64,000 bases of DNA, taken from positions 62,001 to 126,000 of the forward strand of contig CANNAC010000006.1 in the NCBI GenBank assembly GCA_947502495.1. The letters are read 5' to 3'. Below, piece after piece: positions 1 to 8,635 of the stretch. How positions within the stretch are numbered: position 1 is the stretch's first letter; each line of letters begins with the position of its first letter. Made by a program: the position numbers and the translations under genes. A model generated the notes under the pieces. That model was not told the DNA's origin and did not search any database. It saw only the letters and a program-made list of their open reading frames with translations. The DNA comes from an uncultured Flavobacteriaceae bacterium. Lineage in GTDB: Bacteria > Bacteroidota > Bacteroidia > Flavobacteriales > Flavobacteriaceae.

Positions 1-818
1 AAGACATTGCTATACGCGCATTTTCAGGATTAATTTATGTACTATTACTAGTCCTTTCTTTGTATAATAAACATGCATTAATACTTCTATTCTTTGTTTT
101 TGGTCTTATTTGTTTAGCTGAATTTAAAAAGCTAATTCAGTTAAAAGGTTTTATCTCCTATATTGTTTTCACTATCATCTATTTTATTTTTGGCTATTGG
201 CAATTAGTAATGCAGTCTTCTGTAGGACTAGATGAAGCCACACAAATACTACAAGTGATTTCTATTTTTGTTCTTTTATTTTTAATTAAAGATTTGTTTT
301 CAGAAAAAACAATTCCTCTTTTTAGTTCTAAAAGATTTATTCTTACTACCTTTTATATTTCAAGTGCATTTGTGTTTTTAATACTTATTGCTAATTACTT
401 TACCATATACAATCCGAATATATTATTGGGTTGTTTCATATTAGTTTGGGTTAATGATACTTTTGCTTATTTGGTTGGATCGCGTTTTGGAAAACAAAAA
501 CTTTTCCCAAGTATATCCCCTAAAAAAACAGTAGAAGGCTTTCTTGGAGGTTTACTATTTGCATGTATATCTAGTTATTTTATTGCAGAATACACACACA
601 CATTAACTTTTACGTACTGGCTAATTTTAAGTATTATAGTTAGCGTCTTTGGTACTTTAGGCGATTTAATAGAGTCTAAATTTAAGCGTCAAGCCAAAGT
701 AAAAGATAGTGGTGTAATTATGCCAGGACATGGCGGATTGTTAGATAGGTTTGATAGTATTATATTTGCTGCTCCTTTTATTTATTTATTTTTAAGAATT
801 TTACATTATGTTTCATAA
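1..818 (+). CDS. cdsA: Phosphatidate cytidylyltransferase (5' end outside window)
   Basis: Makes CDP-diacylglycerol from phosphatidate and CTP in the inner membrane, the entry to phosphatidylethanolamine synthesis. The reading frame is open to the left edge (first full codon at base 3), and the residues before the first possible start at 60 (DIAIRAFSGLIYV) look like a normal CdsA N-terminus, so the gene is truncated by the window. Several hydrophobic segments are followed by the CdsA signature near the C-terminus: SKFKR, then KDSG, then PGHGGLLDRFD. It overlaps psd by 11 bases, indicating translational coupling. Family assignment is firm. Confidence 0.95.
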   Translation, partial: DIAIRAFSGLIYVLLLVLSLYNKHALILLFFVFGLICLAEFKKLIQLKGFISYIVFTIIYFIFGYWQLVMQSSVGLDEATQILQVISIFVLLFLIKDLFSEKTIPLFSSKRFILTTFYISSAFVFLILIANYFTIYNPNILLGCFILVWVNDTFAYLVGSRFGKQKLFPSISPKKTVEGFLGGLLFACISSYFIAEYTHTLTFTYWLILSIIVSVFGTLGDLIESKFKRQAKVKDSGVIMPGHGGLLDRFDSIIFAAPFIYLFLRILHYVS

Positions 819-1458
819 AGAAGGTTATAAAATCATAACAATTACATTTATACTAGTAGTTGTTTTCTGTTTGTTAATAGATAAGTTTGTTGGCATACAT
901 TGGCTTCAAATAGCATTATTTGCTGTAGTTGGCGTATTCTTATATTTAATACTTCAGTTTTTTAGAAACCCTAAAAGAAATACAGTTCACAATGACAATA
1001 ATGTAGTTTCACCTGTAGATGGTAAAGTGGTTGTTATTGAAGAAGTTTTTGAAAAAGAATTTTTTAATGAAAAAAGATTACAAGTAAGTGTTTTTATGTC
1101 GCCACTAAATGTGCACGTAACTCGTTACCCGATTAAAGGTAAAGTAGTCTTCAGTAAATACCATCCTGGAAAATTTCTAGTAGCATGGCATCCTAAGTCT
1201 AGTGAAGAAAACGAACGTACTACAGTAGTTGTAGAAAACACTTCTTATGGTCAAGTATTATACAGACAAGTTGCTGGAGCATTAGCGAAACGTATTGTAA
1301 ATTATGCAAAAGAAGGAGATGCTGCCATACAAGGTAGCGACTCTGGTTTTATTAAATTTGGTTCGAGAGTAGATTTATATTTACCTTTAGATACTAAAAT
1401 TAAAGTTTCACTGAATCAAAAAGTTCGTGGTGGTGAAAGTATTATAGCAGAAAAATAA
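808..1458 (+). CDS. psd: Phosphatidylserine decarboxylase, short form
   Basis: Decarboxylates phosphatidylserine to phosphatidylethanolamine, the main Bacteroidota phospholipid. The 216-residue length and two N-terminal membrane segments fit the short bacterial/archaeal-type proenzyme. Self-cleavage should occur in the FGS motif between Gly185 and Ser186, leaving Ser186 as the pyruvoyl group at the start of a 31-residue alpha chain. The conserved VSPVDGKV and HVTRYPIKG motifs are present. It overlaps cdsA by 11 bases and the next gene by one base, so all four genes at the left end look like one operon. The phosphatidylserine synthase gene pssA is not in the window. Confidence 0.95.
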   Translation: MFHKEGYKIITITFILVVVFCLLIDKFVGIHWLQIALFAVVGVFLYLILQFFRNPKRNTVHNDNNVVSPVDGKVVVIEEVFEKEFFNEKRLQVSVFMSPLNVHVTRYPIKGKVVFSKYHPGKFLVAWHPKSSEENERTTVVVENTSYGQVLYRQVAGALAKRIVNYAKEGDAAIQGSDSGFIKFGSRVDLYLPLDTKIKVSLNQKVRGGESIIAEK

Positions 1459-1724
1459 TGACTTCTGAAGAATTAGAAATAACGTTTAGAGATGCTGTTG
1501 CAAGAATAAATGCGCATAAAGAGCCTTTTCCTGCAGACCTATTGTTACGTCTATACGCATACTATAAAAAATCTACTAATGACTACAGCAGACCTAGTAG
1601 CAAGAAGGAAATAATAAACGCATTTAAAACAAATGCTTTATTTCAAATTCAAAAGATTACCCAAGACGAAGCAAAACAAACCTACATAGACTTAGTAAAT
1701 AATTACTTTCTCTATAGAAAATGA
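1458..1724 (+). CDS. Acyl-CoA-binding protein (ACBP family)
   Basis: A small cytoplasmic protein of 88 residues, the usual length of ACBP, which buffers and delivers long-chain acyl-CoA. The family pattern is visible: an N-terminal helix with FRDAVARIN, the central LRLYAYYKKST motif that contacts the CoA, and the C-terminal helix with QTYIDLVN. The start codon overlaps the psd stop (TAATG), and the stop overlaps the next start (ATGA). Placement behind cdsA and psd fits a role in supplying acyl groups for phospholipid synthesis; that role is inferred from context. Confidence 0.88.
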   Translation: MTSEELEITFRDAVARINAHKEPFPADLLLRLYAYYKKSTNDYSRPSSKKEIINAFKTNALFQIQKITQDEAKQTYIDLVNNYFLYRK

Positions 1725-2059
1725 TAGTTCTAGATTTCTTGTTAGAAATACCAGCATTAGTTGGCATTATTTTTATAATAACAGGAATTCTTATGCAGGT
1801 ATTTCCACCAAAGAAAATCAATCCGCTTTATGGGTATAGAACGCGACGTTCTATGGAAAACCAACAGAATTGGGATTTCTCTCAAAAATATTCTGCAAAA
1901 CTATTAACGGTTCTTGGCATTGCTCTTGTACTCATTTCCTCTTTAAATATCTTCTTTAATATTCAAGACGATTTAGAAAAAATAATAAGTGCTATTTTAA
2001 TAATTGGTTCTGTTATTTTCTTGTTTATTAAAACAGAAAGTAAGCTTAAAAAGCTATAA
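1721..2059 (+). CDS. SdpI/YfhL-like membrane protein
   Basis: A 112-residue integral membrane protein with about three hydrophobic segments. The SdpI-family signature is clear: NPLYGYRTRRSM followed by NWDFSQKYSAK. In Bacillus, SdpI gives immunity to the SDP toxin and relays a signal, but most homologues outside Firmicutes have no known role and no toxin gene is nearby. Its start overlaps the acyl-CoA-binding protein stop by four bases, so it belongs to the phospholipid operon. A strong bidirectional terminator follows. Confidence 0.8.
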   Translation: MIVLDFLLEIPALVGIIFIITGILMQVFPPKKINPLYGYRTRRSMENQQNWDFSQKYSAKLLTVLGIALVLISSLNIFFNIQDDLEKIISAILIIGSVIFLFIKTESKLKKL

Positions 2060-2110
2060 GCGTTTCTTTTACTTCTGAAAAATAAATCATTCTCCAGTTT
2101 TTTTCGATTA

Positions 2111-2131
2111 GATTCCTGCCTTCATAAGAAA
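2111..2131. repeat. dRS3-like palindrome, degenerate copy 1
   Basis: Begins GATTCCTGCC but its right arm is decayed (TAAGAAA instead of CAGGAAT). It belongs to the set best preserved at 9964-9983. It lies in the convergent gap between the SdpI-like gene and the alkaline phosphatase gene. Confidence 0.4.
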
Positions 2132-2151
2132 GAATTAGTGTTTAAAATAAA

Positions 2152-2191
2152 AAGCGTTTTACAAAGTAAATTACTACTTTATAAAACGCTT
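2152..2191. terminator. Bidirectional terminator between convergent genes
   Basis: Inverted repeat with left arm AAGCGTTTTAC-AAAGTA and right arm TACTTT-ATAAAACGCTT, one mismatch, with an A-run before and an eight-T run after it. It can end both the phospholipid operon (+) and the alkaline phosphatase gene (-). Confidence 0.85.
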
Positions 2192-2203
2192 CTTTTTTTT
2201 ATT

Positions 2204-2224
2204 AAATCCCTGCCTTCGCAAGTA
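2204..2224. repeat. dRS3-like palindrome, degenerate copy 2
   Basis: AATCCCTGCCTTCGCA followed by a decayed right arm, about 90 bases from copy 1 and on the other side of the terminator. It matches the intact copy at 9964-9983 except for a few bases. Confidence 0.4.
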
Positions 2225-2229
2225 TTTAT

Positions 2230-3909
2230 CTATTCTTCAATCACAAACTCCAAAGGAATTCCTGTTGCTCCATTAGGAAAGCTAGTTCCTAAAAGTGCGG
2301 AAATGGTTGGCGCTACATCTGTAATATATGTTTTTTGAAAAGAGCTTCCTTGGTTAATTCCTTTTCCGTAGAATAAAAGAGGCACATGTGTATCATAGTT
2401 CAAACCAGAACCATGTGTAGAACCTGTTTTGCCATATGAAATTACCGCAGGATCATAAACTACTAAAACGTCACCAGAACGCTTCTGATTGAACCCATTT
2501 TGCAATAATTCCTCTATTCCGCTAGTAAAATCTGTAGTTCGCATCGTGTTTGCAGAATATACTTTATCTATATTCTTATAAGTAATTATTTCATTCACTA
2601 ACGCTTCTTGTACCGTTTCTAGATCTAAACCTAGTAATGCAATGCGCTCTCTATTTAAAAATATTTGGTTGTTACTTCCGTTTTCTAATAAATCACTTGC
2701 TCCAAAACGTTTTGTAATAAAAGTATTTAACTTGCTTTTAAAATCTTTAGAACTAAAATATCCAGCAGGAATATGAACACTTTGTAAATACGATGGTACA
2801 TCTACTGCTCCATGATCTGATGTTAAAAATAACGTGTACTCCCCTTTTCCTACTTTAGCATCTAAAGCATTAATTAAACGTTCTAAATCTTGATCTAAAC
2901 GCAAGTAGGTATCTTGAATTTCTTTAGAGTTTACACCAAAATTATGTCCAACATAATCTGTACTAGAAAAACTAACCGCTAAAACATCTGTAATAGCATC
3001 TTGCCCTAGTTGTTCTCCATCAATTGCTGCAATAGCAAAATCTGTAGTTAAAGCGTTTCCGTAGGCTGTAGCTTTTAAAATATCGAATCCTCTATTTTCT
3101 TTGCTTAATGCTTTTAAATCGTATGGAAATGTTGCTGTTTCTTTTCCTTTAAAACCACCTTCAAAAGTATTTAAATCGCTTCCACTTTCTATATATGTAT
3201 TAATATCGTATAATGTATTCCATGGTTTCATGTACGATTCTGCAGCTTCCGAAGTATTAAAATCCAGAACCCATTTTGGTAAATCACTTCTATAAAAAGT
3301 ACTTGTAATCCAATTTCCTTCATCTCTTCCGTGAAACCAATACGCAGCATTTGCAGTATGTCCTGCTGGTAAAATGGCACCTCTATCTTTCATAGAAATT
3401 CCAATCGTTTTTCCTCGCATTTGCGTAAACAATCTGTTTTCATCTGCAAAGGTTGTTGTTTTCATTCTACGTGGCGACATTTGGCCAGCAGTAGCTTCTG
3501 TACCAACAGATTTTTCCGTATCATCTCCTGCACAATACACCATTTCTTTAATTTCTTTATCGTACCAATTATTAGCAATTATGCCATGATACTTTGGTGT
3601 TGTTCCCGTATAAACCGAAGTATGTCCAGGTCCTGTATACGTTGGGATATAATTATAGTGATTGTTTTTACAATTAAAACCTTGATTCATTAATTTCTTA
3701 AAACCACCATCACCAAACTTACTGTAAAAACGCGTTAAATAATCGTAACGCATTTGATCTACAACAATACCAACCACTAGTTTTGGCCTAGAGTTTTCAT
3801 CGGTTGTAGTTGCTGTTTTACCTACTTGACTTGTTTGTGCTGTGTACTCTGTTTGTGCTTTGCAGCTAAAAAATAATGCAAAAACAAAAACGTATAATAA
3901 AGATTTCAT
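2230..3909 (-). CDS. PafA-type alkaline phosphatase lipoprotein
   Basis: Phosphate-irrepressible alkaline phosphatase of the PafA family (type I phosphodiesterase fold), which releases phosphate from organic monoesters outside the cytoplasm. The 559-residue precursor has a signal peptide ending in the lipobox FFSC (Cys16). Zinc and catalytic residues can be placed by analogy with PafA: Asp51 in VVDQMRYD, nucleophile Thr92 in PTYTGPGHTS, the DYVGH pair, TSDHGA, and the C-terminal His in GSTHGS. It is monocistronic, convergent with the operon on its left, with a TATTTTTG box 25 bases before the start. Assignment is firm; the substrate range is inferred. Confidence 0.92.
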   Translation of the reverse strand: MKSLLYVFVFALFFSCKAQTEYTAQTSQVGKTATTTDENSRPKLVVGIVVDQMRYDYLTRFYSKFGDGGFKKLMNQGFNCKNNHYNYIPTYTGPGHTSVYTGTTPKYHGIIANNWYDKEIKEMVYCAGDDTEKSVGTEATAGQMSPRRMKTTTFADENRLFTQMRGKTIGISMKDRGAILPAGHTANAAYWFHGRDEGNWITSTFYRSDLPKWVLDFNTSEAAESYMKPWNTLYDINTYIESGSDLNTFEGGFKGKETATFPYDLKALSKENRGFDILKATAYGNALTTDFAIAAIDGEQLGQDAITDVLAVSFSSTDYVGHNFGVNSKEIQDTYLRLDQDLERLINALDAKVGKGEYTLFLTSDHGAVDVPSYLQSVHIPAGYFSSKDFKSKLNTFITKRFGASDLLENGSNNQIFLNRERIALLGLDLETVQEALVNEIITYKNIDKVYSANTMRTTDFTSGIEELLQNGFNQKRSGDVLVVYDPAVISYGKTGSTHGSGLNYDTHVPLLFYGKGINQGSSFQKTYITDVAPTISALLGTSFPNGATGIPLEFVIEE

Positions 3910-3934
3910 AATAGTATGATTAGATTTATAACTT

Positions 3935-3942
3935 CAAAAATA
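3935..3942 (-). promoter_or_regulatory. Putative -7 box for alkaline phosphatase gene
   Basis: TATTTTTG on the minus strand matches the Bacteroidota -7 consensus TAnnTTTG and lies 25 bases before the ATG. No clear -33 TTG is present. Confidence 0.4.
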
Positions 3943-4031
3943 CAGATTTATAGCTTTTAAATTTTCCTTTTTCAATTAATTTATCGTTAAATACGTCATA
4001 GTTTTATACTTTAGCGTTAACAAATTTATTT

Positions 4032-4769
4032 ATGACATACCTTCATAATATAGGAGCTTATTTTTTAATGATTAAAGACATGTTTCGCAAACCAACAAAA
4101 TGGTCTGTAATGAAAACATTAATCTTTAAAGATATAGATGATCTAATCATGGGTTCTCTTGGTATTGTAGCATTTATATCCTTTTTTGTTGGTGGTGTAG
4201 TTACTATACAAACTGCATTAAACATTGACAATCCTTTAATCCCAAAGTATCTAGTTGGTTTTGCAACTAGGCAATCGATTATATTAGAATTTGCACCAAC
4301 TTTTATTTCTATCATTATGGCAGGAAAAGTGGGTTCATTTATTACCTCTAGTATAGGTACCATGCGCGTTACAGAACAAATTGATGCTTTAGAAGTTATG
4401 GGTATTAATGCCGTTAACTATTTAGTTTTCCCTAAGTTTATTGCACTTATGTTGTATCCTTTTGTAATTTCTATAGCCATGTTTTTAGGTATTGTTGGCG
4501 GAATGGCAGCCTGTTTTTTTGGTGGTTATAGTTCTATAGATGATTATATTGTTGGTATTCAAACCGATTTTATACCCTTTCATATTGCTTATGCATTTAT
4601 TAAAACCTTCGCCTTTGCTTTTCTTTTAGCAACTATACCTTCTTTTCATGGTTTCTATATGAAAGGTGGCGCACTAGAAGTTGGTAAAGCAAGTACCACT
4701 GCTTTTGTTTGGACCAGTGTGGTTATTATTCTTTTAAATTATATACTAACCCAAATGTTGTTAAGCTAA
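4032..4769 (+). CDS. MlaE-type ABC transporter permease
   Basis: Inner-membrane permease of the MlaE/YrbE family, which with an MlaF ATPase moves phospholipids between the membranes. Length (245 residues) is normal, with about five to six membrane segments and the family patterns EFAPTFISIIMAGKVGSFITSSIGTM (split: EFAPT, AGKVG, GTMRVTEQIDALEVMG) visible. The ORF ends in TAATG, overlapping the ATPase start by one base. The MCE-domain partner MlaD is not next to the pair here, which is common in Bacteroidota. Confidence 0.9.
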   Translation: MTYLHNIGAYFLMIKDMFRKPTKWSVMKTLIFKDIDDLIMGSLGIVAFISFFVGGVVTIQTALNIDNPLIPKYLVGFATRQSIILEFAPTFISIIMAGKVGSFITSSIGTMRVTEQIDALEVMGINAVNYLVFPKFIALMLYPFVISIAMFLGIVGGMAACFFGGYSSIDDYIVGIQTDFIPFHIAYAFIKTFAFAFLLATIPSFHGFYMKGGALEVGKASTTAFVWTSVVIILLNYILTQMLLS

Positions 4770-5539
4770 TGATAGAAGTTAAAAATATACATAAGTCGTT
4801 TGGAGATTCTCATATTTTAAAAGGAATTACTACCACTTTTGAAAATGGAAAAACCAGTTTAGTTATTGGGCAAAGTGGCTCTGGTAAAACGGTTTTTTTA
4901 AAATGTCTTTTAGGATTATTTGAAAAAGATGAAGGATCTATTTCTTATGATGGTAAGATATATTCAGAACTAAGCACAGACCAAAAACGAGATTTACGTA
5001 GTGAAATGGGAATGGTTTTTCAAGGCTCTGCTTTATTTGATTCTATGACAATTGCAGAAAACGTAATGTTTCCGCTACGCATGTTTACCAAGCAAAGTAA
5101 AAGCGAAATGGAAGATCGTGTGAATTTTGTTTTAAAACGTGTTAATCTTCCCGATGCGCATAATAAAATGCCTAGTGAAGCTTCTGGTGGAATGCAAAAA
5201 CGTGTCGCTATTGCTAGAGCAATTGTAAACAATCCGAAGTATTTGTTTTGTGATGAACCAAATTCTGGATTAGACCCAAAGACAGCAATTGTTATTGATA
5301 ACTTGATTCAAGAAATTACAGACGAATACGATATCACTACCATTATTAATACACATGACATGAATTCTGTAATGGAAATTGGTGAAAAAATTGTGTTTTT
5401 AAAAGATGGTTTAAAAGCTTGGGAAGGTTCTAAAGAAAACATTTTTATTACCGATAATGAAGTCGTAACGGACTTTGTATACTCGTCTGAACTTTTTAAG
5501 AAAGTACGTAAAATGTACTTGGAAGAGCATAAGAAATAG
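4769..5539 (+). CDS. MlaF-type ABC transporter ATP-binding protein
   Basis: ATPase partner of the upstream permease (256 residues). Visible motifs are Walker A GQSGSGKT (residues 34-41), Q-loop VFQGSALF, signature SGGMQ (139-143), Walker B YLFCDEP and the D-loop GLDP, with switch His in NTHDM. A longer reading frame extends 20 residues upstream, but that part is read out of the permease gene; the ATG at 4769 overlaps the permease stop and gives the normal N-terminus MIEVKNIHKSFG. The pair probably forms a lipid-trafficking transporter. Confidence 0.92.
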   Translation: MIEVKNIHKSFGDSHILKGITTTFENGKTSLVIGQSGSGKTVFLKCLLGLFEKDEGSISYDGKIYSELSTDQKRDLRSEMGMVFQGSALFDSMTIAENVMFPLRMFTKQSKSEMEDRVNFVLKRVNLPDAHNKMPSEASGGMQKRVAIARAIVNNPKYLFCDEPNSGLDPKTAIVIDNLIQEITDEYDITTIINTHDMNSVMEIGEKIVFLKDGLKAWEGSKENIFITDNEVVTDFVYSSELFKKVRKMYLEEHKK

Positions 5540-5543
5540 TGTT

Positions 5544-5555
5544 CAGTGTACACTG
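5544..5555. repeat. Perfect 12-bp palindrome
   Basis: CAGTGTACACTG between convergent genes, immediately after the ATPase stop codon. There is no T-run, so it is not an evident terminator. It could be a regulatory site or a small repeat remnant. Confidence 0.4.
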
Positions 5556-5578
5556 TACAGTAAATTAAAACTTCAAAT

Positions 5579-5995
5579 TTATAAGTTCTGAGATTCTTTT
5601 TTAATGAGATTGTATCTCCAAAATTGACTTATTCCAAATATTGCAATAAAAAAATACCAGCTTGGATAATTATGCTTGATAGCAAAATAAGTGAATAAAA
5701 TTCCGATGAGAATAAATTCTGAAAAGAATAAATTTCCAACTTTCATCATTCTAGATGTGTTGTTGATAAACAAGGAAGTGCTTATTATTAAAAAGAAAAG
5801 TAATGGGATTAAGAAAAATAAACCATACATAATAAATGCTATTAAAGCCCCTAGAATCCCTATGGAAAAAATGGTGTTAAAATTATCAGTTCCTGTAATA
5901 ATTTCAATTACTTGAGATATTATTCCAAATGCAATTGTACCAATAAAAAAAATTAAAAAAACAACCCAAACAGACAATCTTACAATTTTTCTCAT
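5579..5995 (-). CDS. Small four-helix membrane protein, unknown function
   Basis: I do not recognise a family. The 138-residue protein has about four hydrophobic segments (roughly residues 8-30, 43-75, 88-105 and 112-128) and a basic C-terminus (RYNLIKKESQNL), with no catalytic motif. It lies 21 bases behind the DUF389 gene on the same strand, but a TAGGTTTG box overlaps the DUF389 stop codon, so it may have its own promoter. Composition is as AT-rich as its neighbours. Confidence 0.65.
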   Translation of the reverse strand: MRKIVRLSVWVVFLIFFIGTIAFGIISQVIEIITGTDNFNTIFSIGILGALIAFIMYGLFFLIPLLFFLIISTSLFINNTSRMMKVGNLFFSEFILIGILFTYFAIKHNYPSWYFFIAIFGISQFWRYNLIKKESQNL

Positions 5996-6011
5996 ATCTG
6001 GAATTTTTAAA

Positions 6012-6019
6012 CAAACCTA
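6012..6019 (-). promoter_or_regulatory. Putative -7 box overlapping the DUF389 stop codon
   Basis: TAGGTTTG on the minus strand fits TAnnTTTG and ends 17 bases before the ATG of the small membrane protein. The -33 element is not evident. Confidence 0.35.
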
Positions 6020-7549
6020 CTTCTGCTTCACCACCAAAGTATCTAGTTTCAACTTTAATTTTAACCAGTTTTCTAATTTCGATTTATCCTTTATTCTGCT
6101 TTCAGGAGTCGTTAAAGAATCATTCCATTTCACGGTAAAAACGGCAAGTGTATCTATTTTTGAAAAGTTAGAATTGATAACATTCGCATAAGAAAATTGC
6201 TCTACCGTTTCGTAGTTAATTTTCACTTCTCTACTTAGTTCTTCAAAAGGAATATGCTCATGTTCAAACTGAGATAAGGTTCTCACTTTATCCTCTAGAT
6301 ACGTGATTTTTTGTTGTTGCGTCATTAGGTCTAAAGAATCCCGAGTACGCAATTCTTCCATATATTCCAGGTTATTAACTATTCTATTTTTTACTTGATT
6401 TACTTGTAACTTAACATCTTTTAAAGCATTGTAATTGTTAAAACGTTGTTCTAAAACGGCAACGGTAGCTTCCGGGATTTCATCTGCTCCAAAAGTGGTT
6501 AATTCAATAGTAGAAATATCGGTAGGGTTATAAATATAAGTAGCATTCTTTTTAATATAGTTGGCATTAGGTAATGCTTCTAACTCATGCGAAATAAAAC
6601 GTTTTGCGTCATTCGTAAAATTACTTTCACGTAATACATTTAAAAAAGTAAGTACTGCAGGAATCATGACTAAAATAGCCACAAACGAAGCCAATCTAGA
6701 AATACGTTTCCGTTTTGCCGAGTTCGCATATTTAAGCATAGGAAAACGAAGTACTTTAAGCACTAAAAATGTAGCTAAAGCAATAAATATGGTGTTTATA
6801 GTAAACAAATACATGGCTCCTGTAGCAAATTGTATTCCTACGGAAAAATCATCATTCATTGCATATGCCAATCCGTAACCAACCGTACATAAAGGCGGCA
6901 TTAATGCTGTGGCAATTGCTACACCAAAAATAACAGAGGCTATAGTCCCTTTTTTTGTTCTCGCAATAATTAAGGCTAGACCACCAAAGAAGGCTATCAA
7001 AACATCACGAATATCTGGTTTTGTTCTGGCTAACAACTCTGAAGATTGTTCTTGTAACGGAAAGAACTTAAAAAATAAAAATGCCGTAAGTACACTTAAC
7101 AAAATCATGACACCAAAATTGATTAGTGATTTTTTTAAGGTATCAATATCATTAATGGCAACTGAAAGTCCGATACCAAGAATTGGTCCCATTAATGGCG
7201 AAATTAACATGGCTCCAATAACAACTGCTGTAGAATTTGCATTTAAACCAACCGATGCCACAAAAATAGAGCATATTAAAATCCAAGCCGTTGCGCCTTT
7301 AAAAGGAATATCTAATTTTATAGCTTCAATAGTAGCATCTCTATCGGTGTCTTCTCTAAAGTCTAAAAGCTCACTAAAAAACTGTTTGATACTTTGCAAT
7401 AAACCTTTTGCACCATCTTGTACTGCCTTTTTAGATTGCTTTACAGCTTCATCTTTAGCGATGTTCTCTTTAGCTGTATTTTCCTTAGCAGTGTTTTCTT
7501 TGGCTGTATTTTCTTCTTCAGAAAAATTAAATTTATTTTCTTCGCTCAT
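6017..7549 (-). CDS. DUF389 integral membrane protein
   Basis: Belongs to the DUF389 (TIGR00341-like) membrane family of unknown transport function. An acidic, low-complexity N-terminus (about 40 residues with the five-residue unit AKENT repeated) is followed by a helix-rich membrane domain with the family motifs GLNANSTAVVIGAMLISPLMGPILG and LMPPLCTVGYG (parts: VIGAMLISPLMGP; ATALMPPLC). The C-terminal third, about 200 residues, is soluble and mixed alpha/beta. It starts two bases after the manC stop, so the two are co-transcribed; no functional link is evident. Confidence 0.88.
   Translation of the reverse strand: MSEENKFNFSEEENTAKENTAKENTAKENIAKDEAVKQSKKAVQDGAKGLLQSIKQFFSELLDFREDTDRDATIEAIKLDIPFKGATAWILICSIFVASVGLNANSTAVVIGAMLISPLMGPILGIGLSVAINDIDTLKKSLINFGVMILLSVLTAFLFFKFFPLQEQSSELLARTKPDIRDVLIAFFGGLALIIARTKKGTIASVIFGVAIATALMPPLCTVGYGLAYAMNDDFSVGIQFATGAMYLFTINTIFIALATFLVLKVLRFPMLKYANSAKRKRISRLASFVAILVMIPAVLTFLNVLRESNFTNDAKRFISHELEALPNANYIKKNATYIYNPTDISTIELTTFGADEIPEATVAVLEQRFNNYNALKDVKLQVNQVKNRIVNNLEYMEELRTRDSLDLMTQQQKITYLEDKVRTLSQFEHEHIPFEELSREVKINYETVEQFSYANVINSNFSKIDTLAVFTVKWNDSLTTPESRIKDKSKLENWLKLKLKLDTLVVKQK
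7445..7513 (-). repeat. 15-bp coding tandem repeats (AKENT units)
   Basis: Residues 13-35 of the DUF389 protein read ENTA-KENTA-KENTA-KENIA-KDEA, that is about four and a half copies of a 15-base unit, the last ones diverged. Copy-number change would stay in frame. Confidence 0.8.
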
Positions 7550-7551
7550 AA

Positions 7552-8631
7552 TTAACCATAATTCTCACCAAAATTATCTTTCACCTTTTGGAGTACCTTT
7601 TTAATATCTTGTTCCTTTGCTTTCGGAAATATAAGCAAAACTTCGTCTTTATCTACAATTATATAATCTTGTAAACCATCAACTACCACAATTTTATCTT
7701 TTTTGGTACGTATCATGTTTCCGGAAGCATCTTCAGTAAGTGTTCTAGCATTTACAACCGCATTGTTGTTTTCGTCTTTATCTAACTTATCATACAAGCT
7801 TCCCCAAGTTCCTAAATCATTCCAATCAAAGGTAGCAGGCAATACATATACATTTTCCGATTTTTCCATGATGGCATAATCTACCGAAATGTTTTCCGCT
7901 TTAGCGTAATTCTCCAGAATAAAATCATCTTCAAAATCGGTGTTATATACATCGTAACCTTGCTCGAACAGACTAAATAATTCTGGTTGATTATTTTTAA
8001 AAGCATTTACCACACTATTTGCACTCCACATGAAAATACCTGCATTCCATAAAAAATTACCTTGCGCAATAAACTCTTTAGCTGTTTTGTAATCTGGTTT
8101 TTCTCTAAACTGTTCTACCGTTTTAATGGCATCCTTAGTTTCTTTATCAAACTCGATATACCCAAATCCTGTATTCGGAAATGTAGGCTGAATACCAAGA
8201 GTCATTAGTGCATCATTTTCTGCACAAAAATCAAAAGCTTGTTGTACGTTTTGTGTGAATGCATTTTCATCTTCAATCCAATGGTCACTTGGCGCAACAA
8301 TCATAACTGCATCTTTATTTTCTTTCTGAATTTTTAAAGAAGCATACAAAATACAAGGAGCTGTATTACGCATTGCAGGCTCTAAAACTACTTGACGTTT
8401 GGTTACTTGAGGCAATTGGGCAAACACCAAATCATTATAAATTTCATTAGTTAATATGAATATATTCTCTTGCGGAATTATTTTGGCTAAGCGATGGAAT
8501 GTTTTTTGAATAAGCGTTTCTCCAGTTCCTAACATATCATGAAACTGTTTTGGAAATTCTTTGGTGCTTATTGGCCAAAATCTTGATCCTACTCCTCCAG
8601 CCATTAATATGGCATAATTATTTTTGTTCAT
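7552..8631 (-). CDS. manC: Mannose-1-phosphate guanylyltransferase
   Basis: Forms GDP-mannose from mannose-1-phosphate and GTP for polysaccharide or glycoprotein synthesis. The nucleotidyltransferase pattern MAGGVGSRFWPIS is at residues 10-22, and the sugar-binding motifs FREKPD and FLWNAGIFMW follow. The TFDWNDLGTWGS motif near the C-terminus is typical of GDP-mannose pyrophosphorylases. At 359 residues it lacks the C-terminal phosphomannose isomerase domain of bifunctional enzymes. It starts four bases after the SprT-like gene, in an operon of three or four genes. Confidence 0.92.
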   Translation of the reverse strand: MNKNNYAILMAGGVGSRFWPISTKEFPKQFHDMLGTGETLIQKTFHRLAKIIPQENIFILTNEIYNDLVFAQLPQVTKRQVVLEPAMRNTAPCILYASLKIQKENKDAVMIVAPSDHWIEDENAFTQNVQQAFDFCAENDALMTLGIQPTFPNTGFGYIEFDKETKDAIKTVEQFREKPDYKTAKEFIAQGNFLWNAGIFMWSANSVVNAFKNNQPELFSLFEQGYDVYNTDFEDDFILENYAKAENISVDYAIMEKSENVYVLPATFDWNDLGTWGSLYDKLDKDENNNAVVNARTLTEDASGNMIRTKKDKIVVVDGLQDYIIVDKDEVLLIFPKAKEQDIKKVLQKVKDNFGENYG

Positions 8632-8635
8632 ATTA

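Noticed and set aside
2138-2338. 66-codon plus-strand ORF over the terminator at 2152
   Set aside because: It starts inside a terminator stem and overlaps the end of the alkaline phosphatase gene in antisense.
5544-5555. CAGTGTACACTG as a regulator operator
   Set aside because: A perfect palindrome, but it lies between convergent 3' ends where no promoter is expected, so I list it only as a repeat.
6909-7604. 231-codon ORF opposite the DUF389 gene
   Set aside because: It is antisense to a well-supported membrane-protein gene; such long shadows are expected opposite hydrophobic coding sequence and the translation has no protein-like pattern.
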